Shown here: positions 21,266 to 29,884 of the stretch, piece by piece
Numbering within the stretch: position 1 is the first letter of the stretch
Layout: every line of letters begins with the position of its first letter
Source: Cymbomonas tetramitiformis
Taxonomy: Eukaryota; Chlorophyta; Pyramimonadophyceae; Pyramimonadales; Pyramimonadaceae
Direction of reading: 5' to 3'
DNA: 34,688 nt
NCBI GenBank assembly: GCA_001247695.2
Contig: LGRX02035280.1
Coordinates: 1-34,688 of the forward strand
Notes under the pieces: model-generated
The model's database searches: none
What the model was told of the DNA's origin: nothing
Seen by the model: the letters and a program-made list of their open reading frames with translations, nothing else
Position numbers and translations under genes: made by a program

Positions 21266-21390
21266 CTTCTAGGCATGCAATAAACAACATGCGGACGCAT
21301 ACGAGCAAGCGCAACGAAACACACACTCGTAAACAATACAAAACCCTCACCAACAACAAAATGCGAGTTACTCGTGCAAAATATAATCAC

Positions 21391-22171
21391 AACATGAACA
21401 CCAGCGAAAAATACAAGTAGAACAGTGCAGCATGCTGCTCTGGGCTGGTCAGCGTTTGTATTTGTGATGGCGGCTCAGCGTGGCTTTCATCTTCTATCTG
21501 CACGTCAACAGCTACAGCACCACGCGACTTCACACTACAGACCACGGCCGATGAATTCTGGAATTCTAGATCAATCTTCGTGCCAGCCTGTGCCAAGCTG
21601 CCGAGTGCCGACCCATTTTTATTCGATCGGTATTTATTTTGATCTGACGGCACACACTCCAGTGATAGACGACAATCGATATAATACTAGGCGGATCGAT
21701 CTCAAAAAGAGATCTCCACTAGGCCATCTGACCGTAGGATCATGTGCGCGACTCACAGTGCTTCGCTTTTTGCATCCCAACATGCCATGCCATCACGCGT
21801 GGGTGGCGTCGCGGTAAATGTACGCGACTGCAGTGGCACTGTCATCGTTAGCGTCTGGCGATCGTGAGATCGGAAGTTCGTCCGTGTCGCCCGTTGGGAT
21901 TCGCGCTTTGCTGATTAAGTTACAAGTAAGGTAAGGTAATTTGGCCAGGTTCCAAATCATAAGGAGCAGAGATTCATCGACAGCTACCTGTGACACTGTT
22001 CTGTAGCCGTTGAGCCGTTCACGTGTACTCGTGTAGATAGATACAAGATAGAAGTGAAGATAACATCTTCCCGACAATGAGAGACTGCCACTACCATCCC
22101 TGGCTGCCAACAGCAGCAGCGCAGTGTGAAGCACCGGCCCACTTGAAGTGTTTTTTGTAGCCTTTCATTTT
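21391..22171. other. Core of the CACTA element, no transposase
   Basis: This is single-copy sequence between the arms. The longest plus frame (21425-21817, 130 codons) has no domain and no CACTA transposase motif. A minus frame of similar length is likewise unremarkable. I see no gene. Confidence 0.6.
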
Positions 22172-23722
22172 TGTCATTATCGTTTGCACGAGTAGCTCGT
22201 TTGCGAGGGTTGAGTGTTGTTTGCGAGTGTATGATTTGCTGTGCTGGCGCGCATGCGTGCTCCGCTTGTTGCTTATTCTTTGTATATCTAGTAGAAGGGG
22301 GTGATATGTGTTGCATCTCACCAGCCCAACGGGCTGGGAGTTGTTGGTTCAAAGCCAACTCACCCCGCTGAAATTTTGAGTTTCTCGTTCTATATGATGT
22401 TATGTTTATTCACTTTGTGCTAACAACGCAGTGGTTTCGGTCGCAGCGCGCATGGGGCGGCAGCAGTGAGGACATAACCGTCGCCACACTAGAGGACACA
22501 CCCAAGTAAGTTTGCTGACACGTAATTTGTTGCGCATTGTCGCTGTTGTGCATTTTATCGTCAGTCTGGTTTGTTCTGTGATGCCTGTTTGTACTAACTC
22601 GGCCTGCTGCGTAACGCAACCGCAGATGTCGTCGGAACGGGCAACGCATGCGGAGTCAGTGGAAGCAGCCGATGAAGTCAGTGGAAGCAGCCACGCTGCG
22701 GAATTTGCTGGTTGTGTTGTTTCGTAGCTAGGTGATAAATGTTGTGCAGTAACTTGGATAGGTAGCAAAGTTTGATTAGAACACTTTTAAGTAAGTTTCA
22801 AGATATATGTTTAAACATGTTTAGCTTCCTACTCTGGGATCCCATGCTTTGCTTCACCTCGTGGGGCTGCCCATCGCATGCTTGCCTGAGTGACATGGTA
22901 GCGACTGCACAGTGCGTTCTGAGTTCGAACATGTCACTGTGCAAGAATGCGACTAGGTAGCATACATAACGAAATATTCTAGTAGCAGTTCTTGTATGGA
23001 TGAAAGCAACTACTCATGCCAACGATAACACGTTAGCTAATCATAGATAATCTGCAAGCATAATGACTCAATGTTTTTGTTGGTCAACGGTTAGAAGTAT
23101 TTATTTCGCAGATTTAATATGCACTCTTAAAATACCCTAATAATGCACTCGATATGTATATATTTCACTTGTGGTATATCGGTGTGCTTTAGAGTGAATT
23201 CGGATAGTACTCTAATGCATCCGAATGCACTCTAATCGGCAGATGTAATGTGCACCTAATGCACTCTAAAATACCCTAACGCACTCGATATGTATATATT
23301 TCACCTTATGGTTTATTAGTGTACTTTAGAGTGAATTTGGATTGTACTCTAATGCATCCGAATGTAATCCATATCATCTCGTGGTATCTTAGGGTGCATT
23401 AGTATGATTTAAGGTGTCATTTGTATTGTACTCTAAATTAACACTAATATACTCTATCGCATGTTAAAATGTGGAAGCGATAGCATGCGCGGCTAGGGTG
23501 TAGTTAGGGTGTATTAGTGCGTGCATTAGTGCGTGTCTAGTTAGGATGTATTCGATTGCTATGGGTGCTATTTGGATATTATACATCCTAATGCACACTA
23601 GAATCACTCCCTAAATTGACACAATGCCCCCCAATATTTGAGATTGCACTCTAATATTTTAGGGTACCTATCCATATTAGAGTACGACTAGGGTACACCT
23701 AGTGTACAAAATTTTTGTAGTG
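22172..23722. repeat. Right inverted arm of the CACTA element
   Basis: Inverse of 19875-21390. It differs by scattered substitutions, by 11 extra bases near the tip (GTACACTAGGT, read inward) and by a tandem duplication of about 22 bp near 22658-22690 (GTCAGTGGAAGCAGCC twice) that the left arm lacks. Confidence 0.85.
22298..22367 (+). other. tRNA-like fold in the right arm
   Basis: Seventy bases can fold as a tRNA: acceptor stem GGGGTGA/TCACCCC (7 perfect pairs), anticodon arm CCAGC-CCAACGG-GCTGG (anticodon position AAC), five-base variable loop GAGTT, and T arm GTTGG-TTCAAAG-CCAAC. The T arm holds GGTTCAAAGCC, a perfect match to the Pol III B-box consensus GGTTCRANNCC. The D arm is too short (16 bases between acceptor and anticodon stems), with a weak stem and no GG, and position 33 is C instead of T. 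It is probably a tRNA-derived relic or Pol III promoter rather than a working tRNA. Confidence 0.5.
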
Positions 23723-23725
23723 GTT
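23723..23725. other. Target-site duplication, right copy (GTT)
   Basis: GTT directly follows the inverted CACTAC end and matches 19872-19874. Deleting the element with one GTT restores continuous retroelement sequence. Confidence 0.8.
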
Positions 23726-23891
23726 TTCATAAGGGTTTCCCGGATGCAGCGGGAGGGCGGCCCTTCTGAACGTACATCGCTGTGGCCGTGGGCTGCCAGC
23801 ACAGGCAGTCCGCATCAGGCCAGGTGTCCTGTGGGGGTCGTTGACACTCGCAGGCAGTGCAGTGATTTGGCAATGCTTGGGCCATGTTTCC

Positions 23892-24581
23892 ATGCCCATT
23901 GTTGCCATTTGGGCAATGCTAGAGTCATTGCGCTGGCATCTGAGTCAGTGCCCTTTCAAGACTTGGTGGTGGAGCTGTGTTACTTTTTGCTGGAGCACAC
24001 TTCAGACGCGGTGGTCAATTGCTCGACGTTATCCTCGCCGTGAGTACCATGTCATCTGGGTGTTTTGGACTCTCGCAATCGTTTGGTACGCTGGGGTCCT
24101 CTTCGTGCACGCCACTGGTGTTTACGCCGGCTTGCGCTACGTTAATACAAGTGATTGGATGGTGGTGCCCCTCAGAGGGCTAATTATTTCCCTGGCGTGG
24201 TGGTCACGCAGTGCTGAGGCCATGTTCCTCGCAGTCCTCGCCTGGCTTTGGATCTGCGCTTGTCTCCATGGTGACAACGTTGCGCATCAAGTTTCTCACG
24301 CCGCTGACCTCGCCGTGGACGCGCATGTCAGCCGATCTTCGCAGGGGTGGACTGTCCCGTCCTTGCGCTGCTCCCAAGTCCTCTTGCTGAGGCGCGTGTT
24401 CCTGCCCGCCTTGCCCGTCAGGCTTAACAAGCCTCGCTTCGCCGCGCGCTGGGCGCAGCTTCGGCGCAACCTTGTGCTGCACCGCGTCGCGCAGACCGCC
24501 TACTTGACTCTTGTCTTCGCGTTCGTGGTCTTTGCTGCCGCTGGCGGAGGCCCTCGCTTAACGCACGGGGGTGGAGAATGA
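23892..24581 (+). CDS. Multi-pass membrane-like ORF of the retroelement
   Basis: This is a 229-residue frame from the first in-frame ATG; the frame is open back to 23733. Strongly hydrophobic segments lie at about residues 53-80 (VIWVFWTLAIVWYAGVLF), 89-104 (MVVPLRGLIISLAWW), 108-125 (AMFLAVLAWLWICACL) and 203-219 (AYLTLVFAFVVFAAAGG). A basic stretch (about 165-200, RLNKPRFAARWAQLRR) lies before the last. It sits just before the RT frame and overlaps it by ATGA (TGA stop at 24579-24581, ATG at 24578). An envelope-like protein is one thought, but envelopes normally lie after pol and are single-pass, so I do not claim it. It may have been the C-terminal part of a longer protein before the CACTA insertion. 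Confidence 0.45.
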   Translation: MPIVAIWAMLESLRWHLSQCPFKTWWWSCVTFCWSTLQTRWSIARRYPRREYHVIWVFWTLAIVWYAGVLFVHATGVYAGLRYVNTSDWMVVPLRGLIISLAWWSRSAEAMFLAVLAWLWICACLHGDNVAHQVSHAADLAVDAHVSRSSQGWTVPSLRCSQVLLLRRVFLPALPVRLNKPRFAARWAQLRRNLVLHRVAQTAYLTLVFAFVVFAAAGGGPRLTHGGGE

Positions 24582-25861
24582 TGGCGTGCTTGTTCGCTTC
24601 GAACTCGCCGGTGGCCGCAGTGCGGTTCAACAGAATTTTGCGATTTTTTCTGCTCTTGTGCGGAATCTTGTGGGTCGCCAGCAAGCTGGCAGTGGACATG
24701 CCCATACATGGTGCTGTGCCATCTACACGGGTCGCTTGGGGTGCAGCGCCTTGCACTTCTTGGGAGTCCCAGCAGTCATCGCGGCAGTGGGAGCCGGGCT
24801 GGGAGGCCAACATCGCAGAGCAGGATGAAGTCTTCCCCTACACCGTGTTGGACGAACTCCAGCCTTTGGGCAAGACAACTGTGACCAAGGACGAGGCTGC
24901 TTGGCTCGACACTGAGCTCAATGCCACGTTTGGAGGCCATCCTGACTTCAAGGAGGAACATTGGGAAGAGATGCGTGCTGTCCTTCGCAGATGCAAGGGC
25001 ACCTTCGCCAACACCCCACACGACTTGACAGGGTACAAGGGCAAGGCAGTGCACAACACGTTCTCAATCCCGTTCAAGGACGAGTCCAAGGCCGTTTACC
25101 AAAAGCCAAGGAAGTACAGCCCAGGCGAGCAGGAGATCATTGACATCCACTGCAAGGAGTTGCTGGACTATGGTTTCATCGAGCCTGCAGCCAAGCACTG
25201 CAAACATGCGAGCAACGTCGTGGTGGCTGGCAAGAAGGATCACGAGACTTGTTTGTGGACCCAGACGCGCTTTTGCGTAGATCTCAGGGGTATTAATCGA
25301 CACTCTCTCAAGGATAACACCCTGCCACATCGACCAGAGGAGCTCTATCAGAAGGTGGCGAAGGCAAGGTTCAAGACGACGCTGGATGCCACCAAGGCCT
25401 TCCACCAAATTCCCATGGCCACGGAAGAGGACAGGAATAAGACGGCGTTTTGGTGGAAGAACCAGCTGTACCAGTACACCTCGATGCCTTTCGGGGCAGC
25501 TGGAGCAACGTCTGCCTTTGTGAGGATCATGGACTATGAGCTGCGTCACCTGCAGCATTGCACGGTGGCGTATGTCGACGACGTGGTGGTTTACACTGAC
25601 TCCACGCCTGAGCAGCATCTGAAGGACGTTGAGGAGGTACTACGCACGTTAGGAGACGCTGGCATAAGGCTTCATGCGGGCAAGAGTACCTTTGGGGCAG
25701 CCACTGTGGACTTTCTGGGCTATCGTATTGGGCACAATTCTATTGGTGCGCAGGATGGAGGCGAAGTGCAAGGCCATCCAGGACCTCCCGAAGCCCCAGG
25801 ACAAGACTGGGCTTCGCTCCATTCTGGGCATGATGAATTACTACAAGGGTCTTGTGGGTGA
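24578..25861 (+). CDS. Ty3/Gypsy-type reverse transcriptase
   Basis: The enzyme copies element RNA into DNA. A hydrophobic segment (about residues 20-39, LRFFLLLCGILWVASKLAV) opens the frame, which is unusual for pol. RT begins near residue 130: IPFKDESKAVYQKPRKYSP, then LLDYGFIEPA, RFCVDLRGINRHS, TTLDATKAFHQIPM (first catalytic Asp), TSMPFGAAGATSAF, and AYVDDVVVYTD with the YVDD catalytic pair near residue 332, followed by HAGKSTFGAATVDFLGYRIG. All core RT blocks are present. After GHNSIGA (about 25750) the true sequence continues one frame over, so the final 35 or so residues of this frame are spurious. The ATG at 24578 overlaps the TGA of the preceding ORF. Confidence 0.85.
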   Translation: MMACLFASNSPVAAVRFNRILRFFLLLCGILWVASKLAVDMPIHGAVPSTRVAWGAAPCTSWESQQSSRQWEPGWEANIAEQDEVFPYTVLDELQPLGKTTVTKDEAAWLDTELNATFGGHPDFKEEHWEEMRAVLRRCKGTFANTPHDLTGYKGKAVHNTFSIPFKDESKAVYQKPRKYSPGEQEIIDIHCKELLDYGFIEPAAKHCKHASNVVVAGKKDHETCLWTQTRFCVDLRGINRHSLKDNTLPHRPEELYQKVAKARFKTTLDATKAFHQIPMATEEDRNKTAFWWKNQLYQYTSMPFGAAGATSAFVRIMDYELRHLQHCTVAYVDDVVVYTDSTPEQHLKDVEEVLRTLGDAGIRLHAGKSTFGAATVDFLGYRIGHNSIGAQDGGEVQGHPGPPEAPGQDWASLHSGHDELLQGSCG

Positions 25862-26219
25862 GCCAGGAGGACCAAACTATTCTGAGATGGCACGCCCCCT
25901 CAACGACCTGCTCAAGAAAGAGATCACAGATATCAAGGGAGCTTGGGGGAAGGAGCAGGACCAAGCGCTGCAGGCCCTGAAGGACTCGCTTTGTGCTGGA
26001 AGATGTTTGAGGCCAATCGATTATGACAGGCCCCTCATATTATACACTGACTGGAGTACCTATGGCATCGGCGCAGTGCTGGGCCAGAAGGATGACGATG
26101 GGAAAGAGTATATTTGTGTGGCGATCAGCCGTTCTCTGAGCAAGACAGAGAGACAGTACGCCAGCTTCAAAGGTGAGATGCTCGCAGTAGTGTGGGCAGT
26201 GCGCACGCTGAGGCAGTAA
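25745..26219 (+). pseudogene. RT connection and truncated RNase H
   Basis: Coding continues from the RT ORF after a one-base shift (frame open 25674-26219). RRMEAKCKAIQDLPKPQD and LRSILGMMNYYKGLV are the usual Ty3/Gypsy RT connection. LILYTDWSTYGIGAVLGQ carries the first RNase H catalytic Asp and SKTERQYASFKGEMLAVVWAV the Glu. RNase H would degrade the RNA strand during replication. The frame ends at TAATAA right after VRTLRQ, so later catalytic Asp residues are missing, and no integrase follows. The 164-bp repeats start about 60 bp downstream. Confidence 0.75.
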
Positions 26220-26280
26220 TAAACGACCATATCGCAAAAATGAGACACGCGGGTGTCTCATTATATTCTCATTTTTTGAA

Positions 26281-26790
26281 AAGTTATGATAATGAGGTTT
26301 TTTAATATATGACTAAATAGCATTTGGAGAGTAGATAATGACACGTTATTTCGAAATTTGAAATTTTAGGGTATAGCTCGAAATTTGGGGTTTCCGGGCG
26401 ATTTTTCGCCCCGTTTCGGGCGGTGCTCAGGTGTCAATCGGCGGAAGTTATGATAACGAGGTTTTTTTTATATGACTAGATAGCATTTGGAGAGTAGATA
26501 ATGACACGTTATTTCAAAATTTGAAATTTTAGGGTATAGCCCGAAATTTGGGGTTTCCAGGCGATTTTTCGCCCCGTTTCGGGCGGTGCTCAGGTGTCAA
26601 TCGGCGGAAGTTATGATAATGAGGTTTTTTAATATATGACTAAATAGCATTTGGAGAGTAGATAATGACACGTTATTCGAAAATTTGAAATTTTAGGGTA
26701 TAGCCCGAAATTTGGGGTTTCCAGGCGATTTGTCACCGAGATTCGGGTGGTGCTCAAGTGCCATTTGTTGAAAGTGGTGATAATGACGAT
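26281..26790. repeat. 164-bp tandem repeat (three copies plus the start of a fourth)
   Basis: AAGTTATGATAA(C/T)GAGGTTTTTT starts units at 26281, 26445 and 26608, and a decayed start is at 26772. Each unit has GCATTTGGAGAGTAGATAAT, GAAATTTTAGGGTATAGC and GCGATTTTTCGCCCCGTTTC. Copies differ at a few positions, more in the last. No gene lies within. Confidence 0.9.
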
Positions 26791-27168
26791 GTTTTCAGCT
26801 TGGATACGTCAAAGTCATTCCAATCAAACTGAGTTTGAAGAAACTTTTGTTCATATCTTACATACACCCCGAGAATGGGAGGCTTTAATGTTAAAAGCGG
26901 TGGCACCCTAGGGGGTGTAGGTCTGCACGAGACTGTAACTGTGTGCGTAGCACAAAAAATCAACAAAAACCGACAAAAGGCAAGAAGGATGCTACCAGAT
27001 AAGACGTTGGTGCTATGAAAATATGCAGTCTTTATTTGAACAGGCAAAGCACCCAGGGTTAGGGGTTTTCTTGCGGGCGCGGTATTATTCATTGTACAGG
27101 CCGGTACGATGGCAGTGCAGGTGCGAGCTCTCAGTTCGTTTGCTGGCTGGCTTATTAAGCATAACTAC
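26791..27168. other. Spacer, nothing recognised
   Basis: Unique AT-rich to mixed DNA between the 164-bp array and the 3' end of the minus-strand coiled-coil gene. It may include that gene's 3' untranslated region. Confidence 0.3.
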
Positions 27169-28911
27169 CTATTTGCTAACGGACATGTACAGGTCAAACG
27201 TTTGCACAATCACCTTGGCGCGCAGAACTGGTTCAGACACTTCCAGGTGCTGGGCGAGCTCCTTGTACCCGTTGTACTGTGCGATTGCCGGCCGTTTCTT
27301 CTCCGAGTCCTCGCCCTTCAAGTCTGTCCAGAGGCTTTCTCCTAACTTCTCAGCGTCAGCTTTCGCCGCCGGGGTGAGGTCGAACTGACCTGGCCACTGC
27401 GGACCTGCTCGTGGTGGAGAAGCGAACATCGCCGGTCGTGATGGAGGAGAGGCTCCCGGGACTTTGGAGCCCGTTGGCGTCGTTAAAGCAGGTGACCCTC
27501 CTACTGCGCCGAGCGCTGGCGCTCCCGGGTAAAAGCCTCCTCCGCCCAGTTGGAACATTTGGGCGAACGGGCCTGCTGCTGTTACTGCCTGTTACCGGTG
27601 ACGTACCAACCGCCCCCCCCCACACCAGTTACAAGTTCCGTGTCTTTCAATCTGGACCTCAAGCCAGAGTTCCCTCCTCCACAATAAACACAAACAACTT
27701 GAACGTAACAACTAGCTCCTACCTGCACGGCTGTCTTCAGGATCTCCCTCATCGCTGCAGCCTCCGAGGCGTGGTGATTGTTAATCTCCTTCAAGGTGTC
27801 CGCGTTCTTCTCTAGCATCCTCTGTTGGGCCAGTGCATTATTTTCGAGCATCTTCGCCTGGGCGTCGTGGGCCATTTTCGCAGTCTCGGCAGTGGTCCTT
27901 TGGAAAGACTCCGTTGCCTCCTTCAAAAGCGAGTCCCGAGAAGTAAGCGCCTTCGTGTTCTCCTCCAGCAAAGCCTGCTGCGCCTTCGTGTTCTCCTCCA
28001 GCAACACCTGCTGCCCTGACCAGAATGAACCCAATGTTGTCTGGTGCTCCTCGGCACGAGTCTCCTCCCGTTGCTTCGCCTCGGCCATCTGCATCTGCAG
28101 GGCTTCAGCGTGCTTCGTCGTAAGGAGCTCCATTGTCTTACGGTTTTCGTCTCGCTCGGCAGACAGGGCCGAAGCCAGCTGTTTTTCCCCGCGCAGACGT
28201 TCATCCTCCACCTTCTTCTGCATCTCTTCTCGAAGGCTCGCCAGTGTCTCATCCGCCTTCTTCTTCTCGGCCTCCACTGCTTCCTTGGCCATCTTCAGCT
28301 CATTAAGGTGCCGCTCGCTTTCTTCACGTTTCCGCTTGTCACCGACGCTCTGCAGCCTCATCGTCTCGTCGTCCACCGACACCGCGAGCAAGGCACTCCT
28401 CAACTCCCCCTCTTTCACCCTCTGCGGAGGTCCGTCAATGCGTAACAAAACGTCGGTCAGTACGTACGAAGCTGTAACAAAAAAACAGACGATTGTAACT
28501 CAAGCAAAACTCCGTACTCACCTGCTTAGCCACATGCATGGCAACTGCTTCCGCCGGCCGAGGCTGCTTCTTCCCCCCTCGCCGTCCGACGTCGCCCATG
28601 TCTTCGTCGCTGCTGTCATGATCTTCGGCAAGATCCATAGGTACACGCACTACCGGTACCGGGGCTTTGCCCTTCCCGCCTGGGATAGGGGTCGTGGTCT
28701 TCGGGGTGGAAGGCGGCTTCCGCGAGCTTCCAGTCGGGAAACCCTCAAATATGGCGGTTTGGCCGTTGGCGCCTAAGATGATATTCCCCACTACTCGCGC
28801 AGGGGCGTTTTTATTGAATTGGCTGTCCGCCAAGCACCACTTCCTAGCCTCAAACTTCCCACCAGCCTCTTTGCCCAGCTTCTCTGCTTCCTCGATCTTC
28901 TTCCAGAACAT
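27169..28911 (-). CDS. Coiled-coil protein gene with introns, function unknown
   Basis: There are three minus-strand coding blocks. Block 1 (28911-28522; open upstream, first ATG 28911) reads MFWKKIEEAEKLGKEAGGKF, a Pro/Lys linker and an acidic patch (DHDSSDEDMGD). Block 2 (28471-27723) is a long coiled coil with Glu/Lys/Ala heptads and repeats of LLEENTKA. Block 3 (about 27578-27169) is Gly/Pro-rich, then charged, ending QTFDLYMSVSK and stop. Intervening stretches look like introns (CAG|GTGAGT to TTGTTACAG; CAG|GTAGGA to TAACAG). Removing them canonically leaves each join one base short of frame, so either the boundaries are unusual or the gene is damaged. The family is not recognised; the coiled coil suggests a structural or scaffolding role, by inference only. 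Confidence 0.5.
27579..27722 (-). other. Putative intron 2 of the coiled-coil gene
   Basis: Donor CAG|GTAGGAGC, and acceptor candidates AACAG|, CAG| and CAG| in the tail TAACAGCAGCAG. All three acceptors are in the same phase and each leaves block 3 one base short when joined to block 2. Confidence 0.5.
28472..28521 (-). other. Putative 50-nt intron 1 of the coiled-coil gene
   Basis: Donor AAGCAG|GTGAGTACG, T-rich tract TGTTTTTTTGTTACAG, next exon CTTCGTACG. These are textbook signals, but the canonical join leads to a stop within five codons. Keeping one extra G (CAG+GCT) restores the long downstream frame. Confidence 0.55.
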
Positions 28912-29097
28912 CCCCAGGACCTTATTGAACAACCTGTAGTGCACACTTTTCAACGTCCGGCAAACGCGTCTGCACAATTTTCGCCGCCTTATGTCAATTT
29001 TATTTTGATAAATATTATGGATGTTCAGCGGCTTATTTTTGTTTTTATGATACTCACGTGGTATCTTTGACGCCTTTTGAGACGAGCGGAGCTCAGT
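28912..29097. promoter_or_regulatory. Divergent intergenic region between two head-to-head genes
   Basis: The 186 bp between the first in-frame ATG of the minus coiled-coil gene (28911) and the ATG of the plus gene (29098). It holds an AT-rich block (about 28990-29050). On the minus strand CAC|GTGAGTATC (29058-29050) and GTGCAG (about 28970) could also bound an intron, in which case the minus gene starts further right and overlaps the plus gene. No promoter motif is certain. Confidence 0.25.
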
Positions 29098-29823
29098 ATG
29101 TCGAAATACAGCCGGAAATCTTCGGCTGCTGAGCCGCTACTTACGAGTCTTGAAGTCCATCTCAAACAAATAATGAGTAGCGCCTCAACAGCGCTGCGCT
29201 TACTGAAAGTAACAGAAAGGAATTTTACCGCACTGCAACAGGTGGAGGCAGACGCAGCAGCGGAATCATGTCTTACAAATCTCACAGACTCGCAAGTAGT
29301 GACAAAAAATCTGCTCGAGGCAGTTAGGCTAGTAGGCGCCAACGCAGTTGCGACTGTAGCCACGGCAGAACGTGCCATCATCTCAGAGAAGAAAAGTAAT
29401 CAAAGAGGGCGCGACAACACCCCACTAGGAACCGCATCTCAGCAGGGTCCTAGCGCGAAAACAGTCAGACGGAAAATATTACGGAACGCAAATAGAGTGG
29501 CGAGACAATCTGTAAATAGTGGCGCAGAGCAGCCTGCGAGGACGAAACCAACGGAATCTCCACCTAAAGCCATGGCTACTGCAGACACAACAACTGCAAA
29601 TCTACGGACGCATCGGGAAACAACGAAACAGGCACACAGTGTCGCCATCCCAAGTGACCGTGGTGACAGGATCCTTTTGGAGAATCACAAACGCCTACAG
29701 ACACGCAAACGCTCAGAGCCACTGCCTACAGCTTCGAAACCACCTGACAAATCAAAAAAGCGCCCAGGGTCTCAGAGGCTAAATACGTACAAGTCAATCC
29801 TGCAGAGTCCCACACCTAGCTAG
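29098..29823 (+). CDS. Hypothetical basic protein, 241 residues
   Basis: The frame starts with ATG at 29098 (MSKYSRKSSAAEPLL) and ends at the stop ending 29823. Residues 10-100 look helical, with repeating hydrophobic positions (LKQIMSSASTALRLLKV, NLLEAVRLVGANAVATV). Residues 105-241 are polar and rich in Lys, Arg, Thr, Ser and Pro, including the nuclear-signal-like PDKSKKRPGSQR near the end. It reads like a DNA- or RNA-binding or disordered protein. It is divergent from the coiled-coil gene and convergent with the large minus gene. No family is recognised. The antisense frame (29025-29381) is open but shorter and I take it as a shadow. Confidence 0.5.
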   Translation: MSKYSRKSSAAEPLLTSLEVHLKQIMSSASTALRLLKVTERNFTALQQVEADAAAESCLTNLTDSQVVTKNLLEAVRLVGANAVATVATAERAIISEKKSNQRGRDNTPLGTASQQGPSAKTVRRKILRNANRVARQSVNSGAEQPARTKPTESPPKAMATADTTTANLRTHRETTKQAHSVAIPSDRGDRILLENHKRLQTRKRSEPLPTASKPPDKSKKRPGSQRLNTYKSILQSPTPS

Positions 29824-29884
29824 CATCGCAATACCATACAGCTGGCATCGAAAGACGCCCCCTTCTCTCAGTAATCGACACTAG

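Larger units (their letters stand above)
19875..21390. repeat. Left inverted arm of the CACTA element
   Basis: The inverse match to 22172-23722 begins at CACTAC and runs inward with near identity to about 21270, then with growing divergence to about 21390 (shared ACTCGTGCAAA). The left arm lacks 11 bases near its tip that the right arm has (after the terminal AATTCTG). Confidence 0.85.
19875..23722. mobile_element. Non-autonomous CACTA-type transposon with giant inverted arms
   Basis: The left end reads CACTACAGAAATTCTG and the right end, inverted, CACTACAAAAATTTTG. A 3-bp GTT duplication flanks both. CACTA at each tip plus a 3-bp duplication defines the CACTA (En/Spm, CMC) superfamily. The two arms (about 1.52 and 1.55 kb) are inverse copies differing by a few percent and leave a core of only about 0.78 kb. 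No transposase frame exists, so mobilisation would need an enzyme supplied elsewhere. It interrupts retroelement copy 2 and is therefore younger. CACTA inverted ends are normally tens of bases, so arms of 1.5 kb are odd and give the element a foldback shape. Confidence 0.85.
16825..26219 (+). mobile_element. Retroelement copy 2: protease, domains A and B, membrane-like ORF, RT, RNase H (split by a CACTA element)
   Basis: This is the fullest copy of the family. Removing the 3,848-bp CACTA element and one target duplication leaves about 5.5 kb. The order is aspartic protease (16832), domain A (17283), Pro/Ser linker and domain B (18461), multi-pass hydrophobic ORF (to 24581), RT (24578) and partial RNase H (to 26219). 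RT and RNase H sequences are of Ty3/Gypsy type. Missing are LTRs, gag, tether, the rest of RNase H and integrase, so both ends are truncated. Single frame changes near 17265, 18460 and 25750 indicate decay, though far less than in copy 1. Confidence 0.75.

Noticed and set aside
21425..21817. Transposase in the core of the CACTA element
   Set aside because: The 130-codon frame has no transposase motif and poor coding character.
22298..22367. A functional tRNA-Val (AAC)
   Set aside because: The D arm is too short and lacks GG, position 33 is not T, and it lies in a transposon arm as an inverted pair; I keep it only as a tRNA-like fold.
23892..24581. Retroviral envelope gene
   Set aside because: It lies before RT rather than after integrase, has several membrane segments rather than one, and shows no signal peptide plus cleavage layout.
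9686..26219. The two retroelement copies as LTR pairs of one giant element
   Set aside because: Both carry protease and domains A and B in the same orientation, so they are two insertions of one family; no matching LTR-like sequence was found at their edges.
29025..29381. Minus-strand ORF opposite the start of the 241-residue plus gene
   Set aside because: Composition looks antisense, and it did not join in phase to the coiled-coil gene through the nearby GTGAGT donor.
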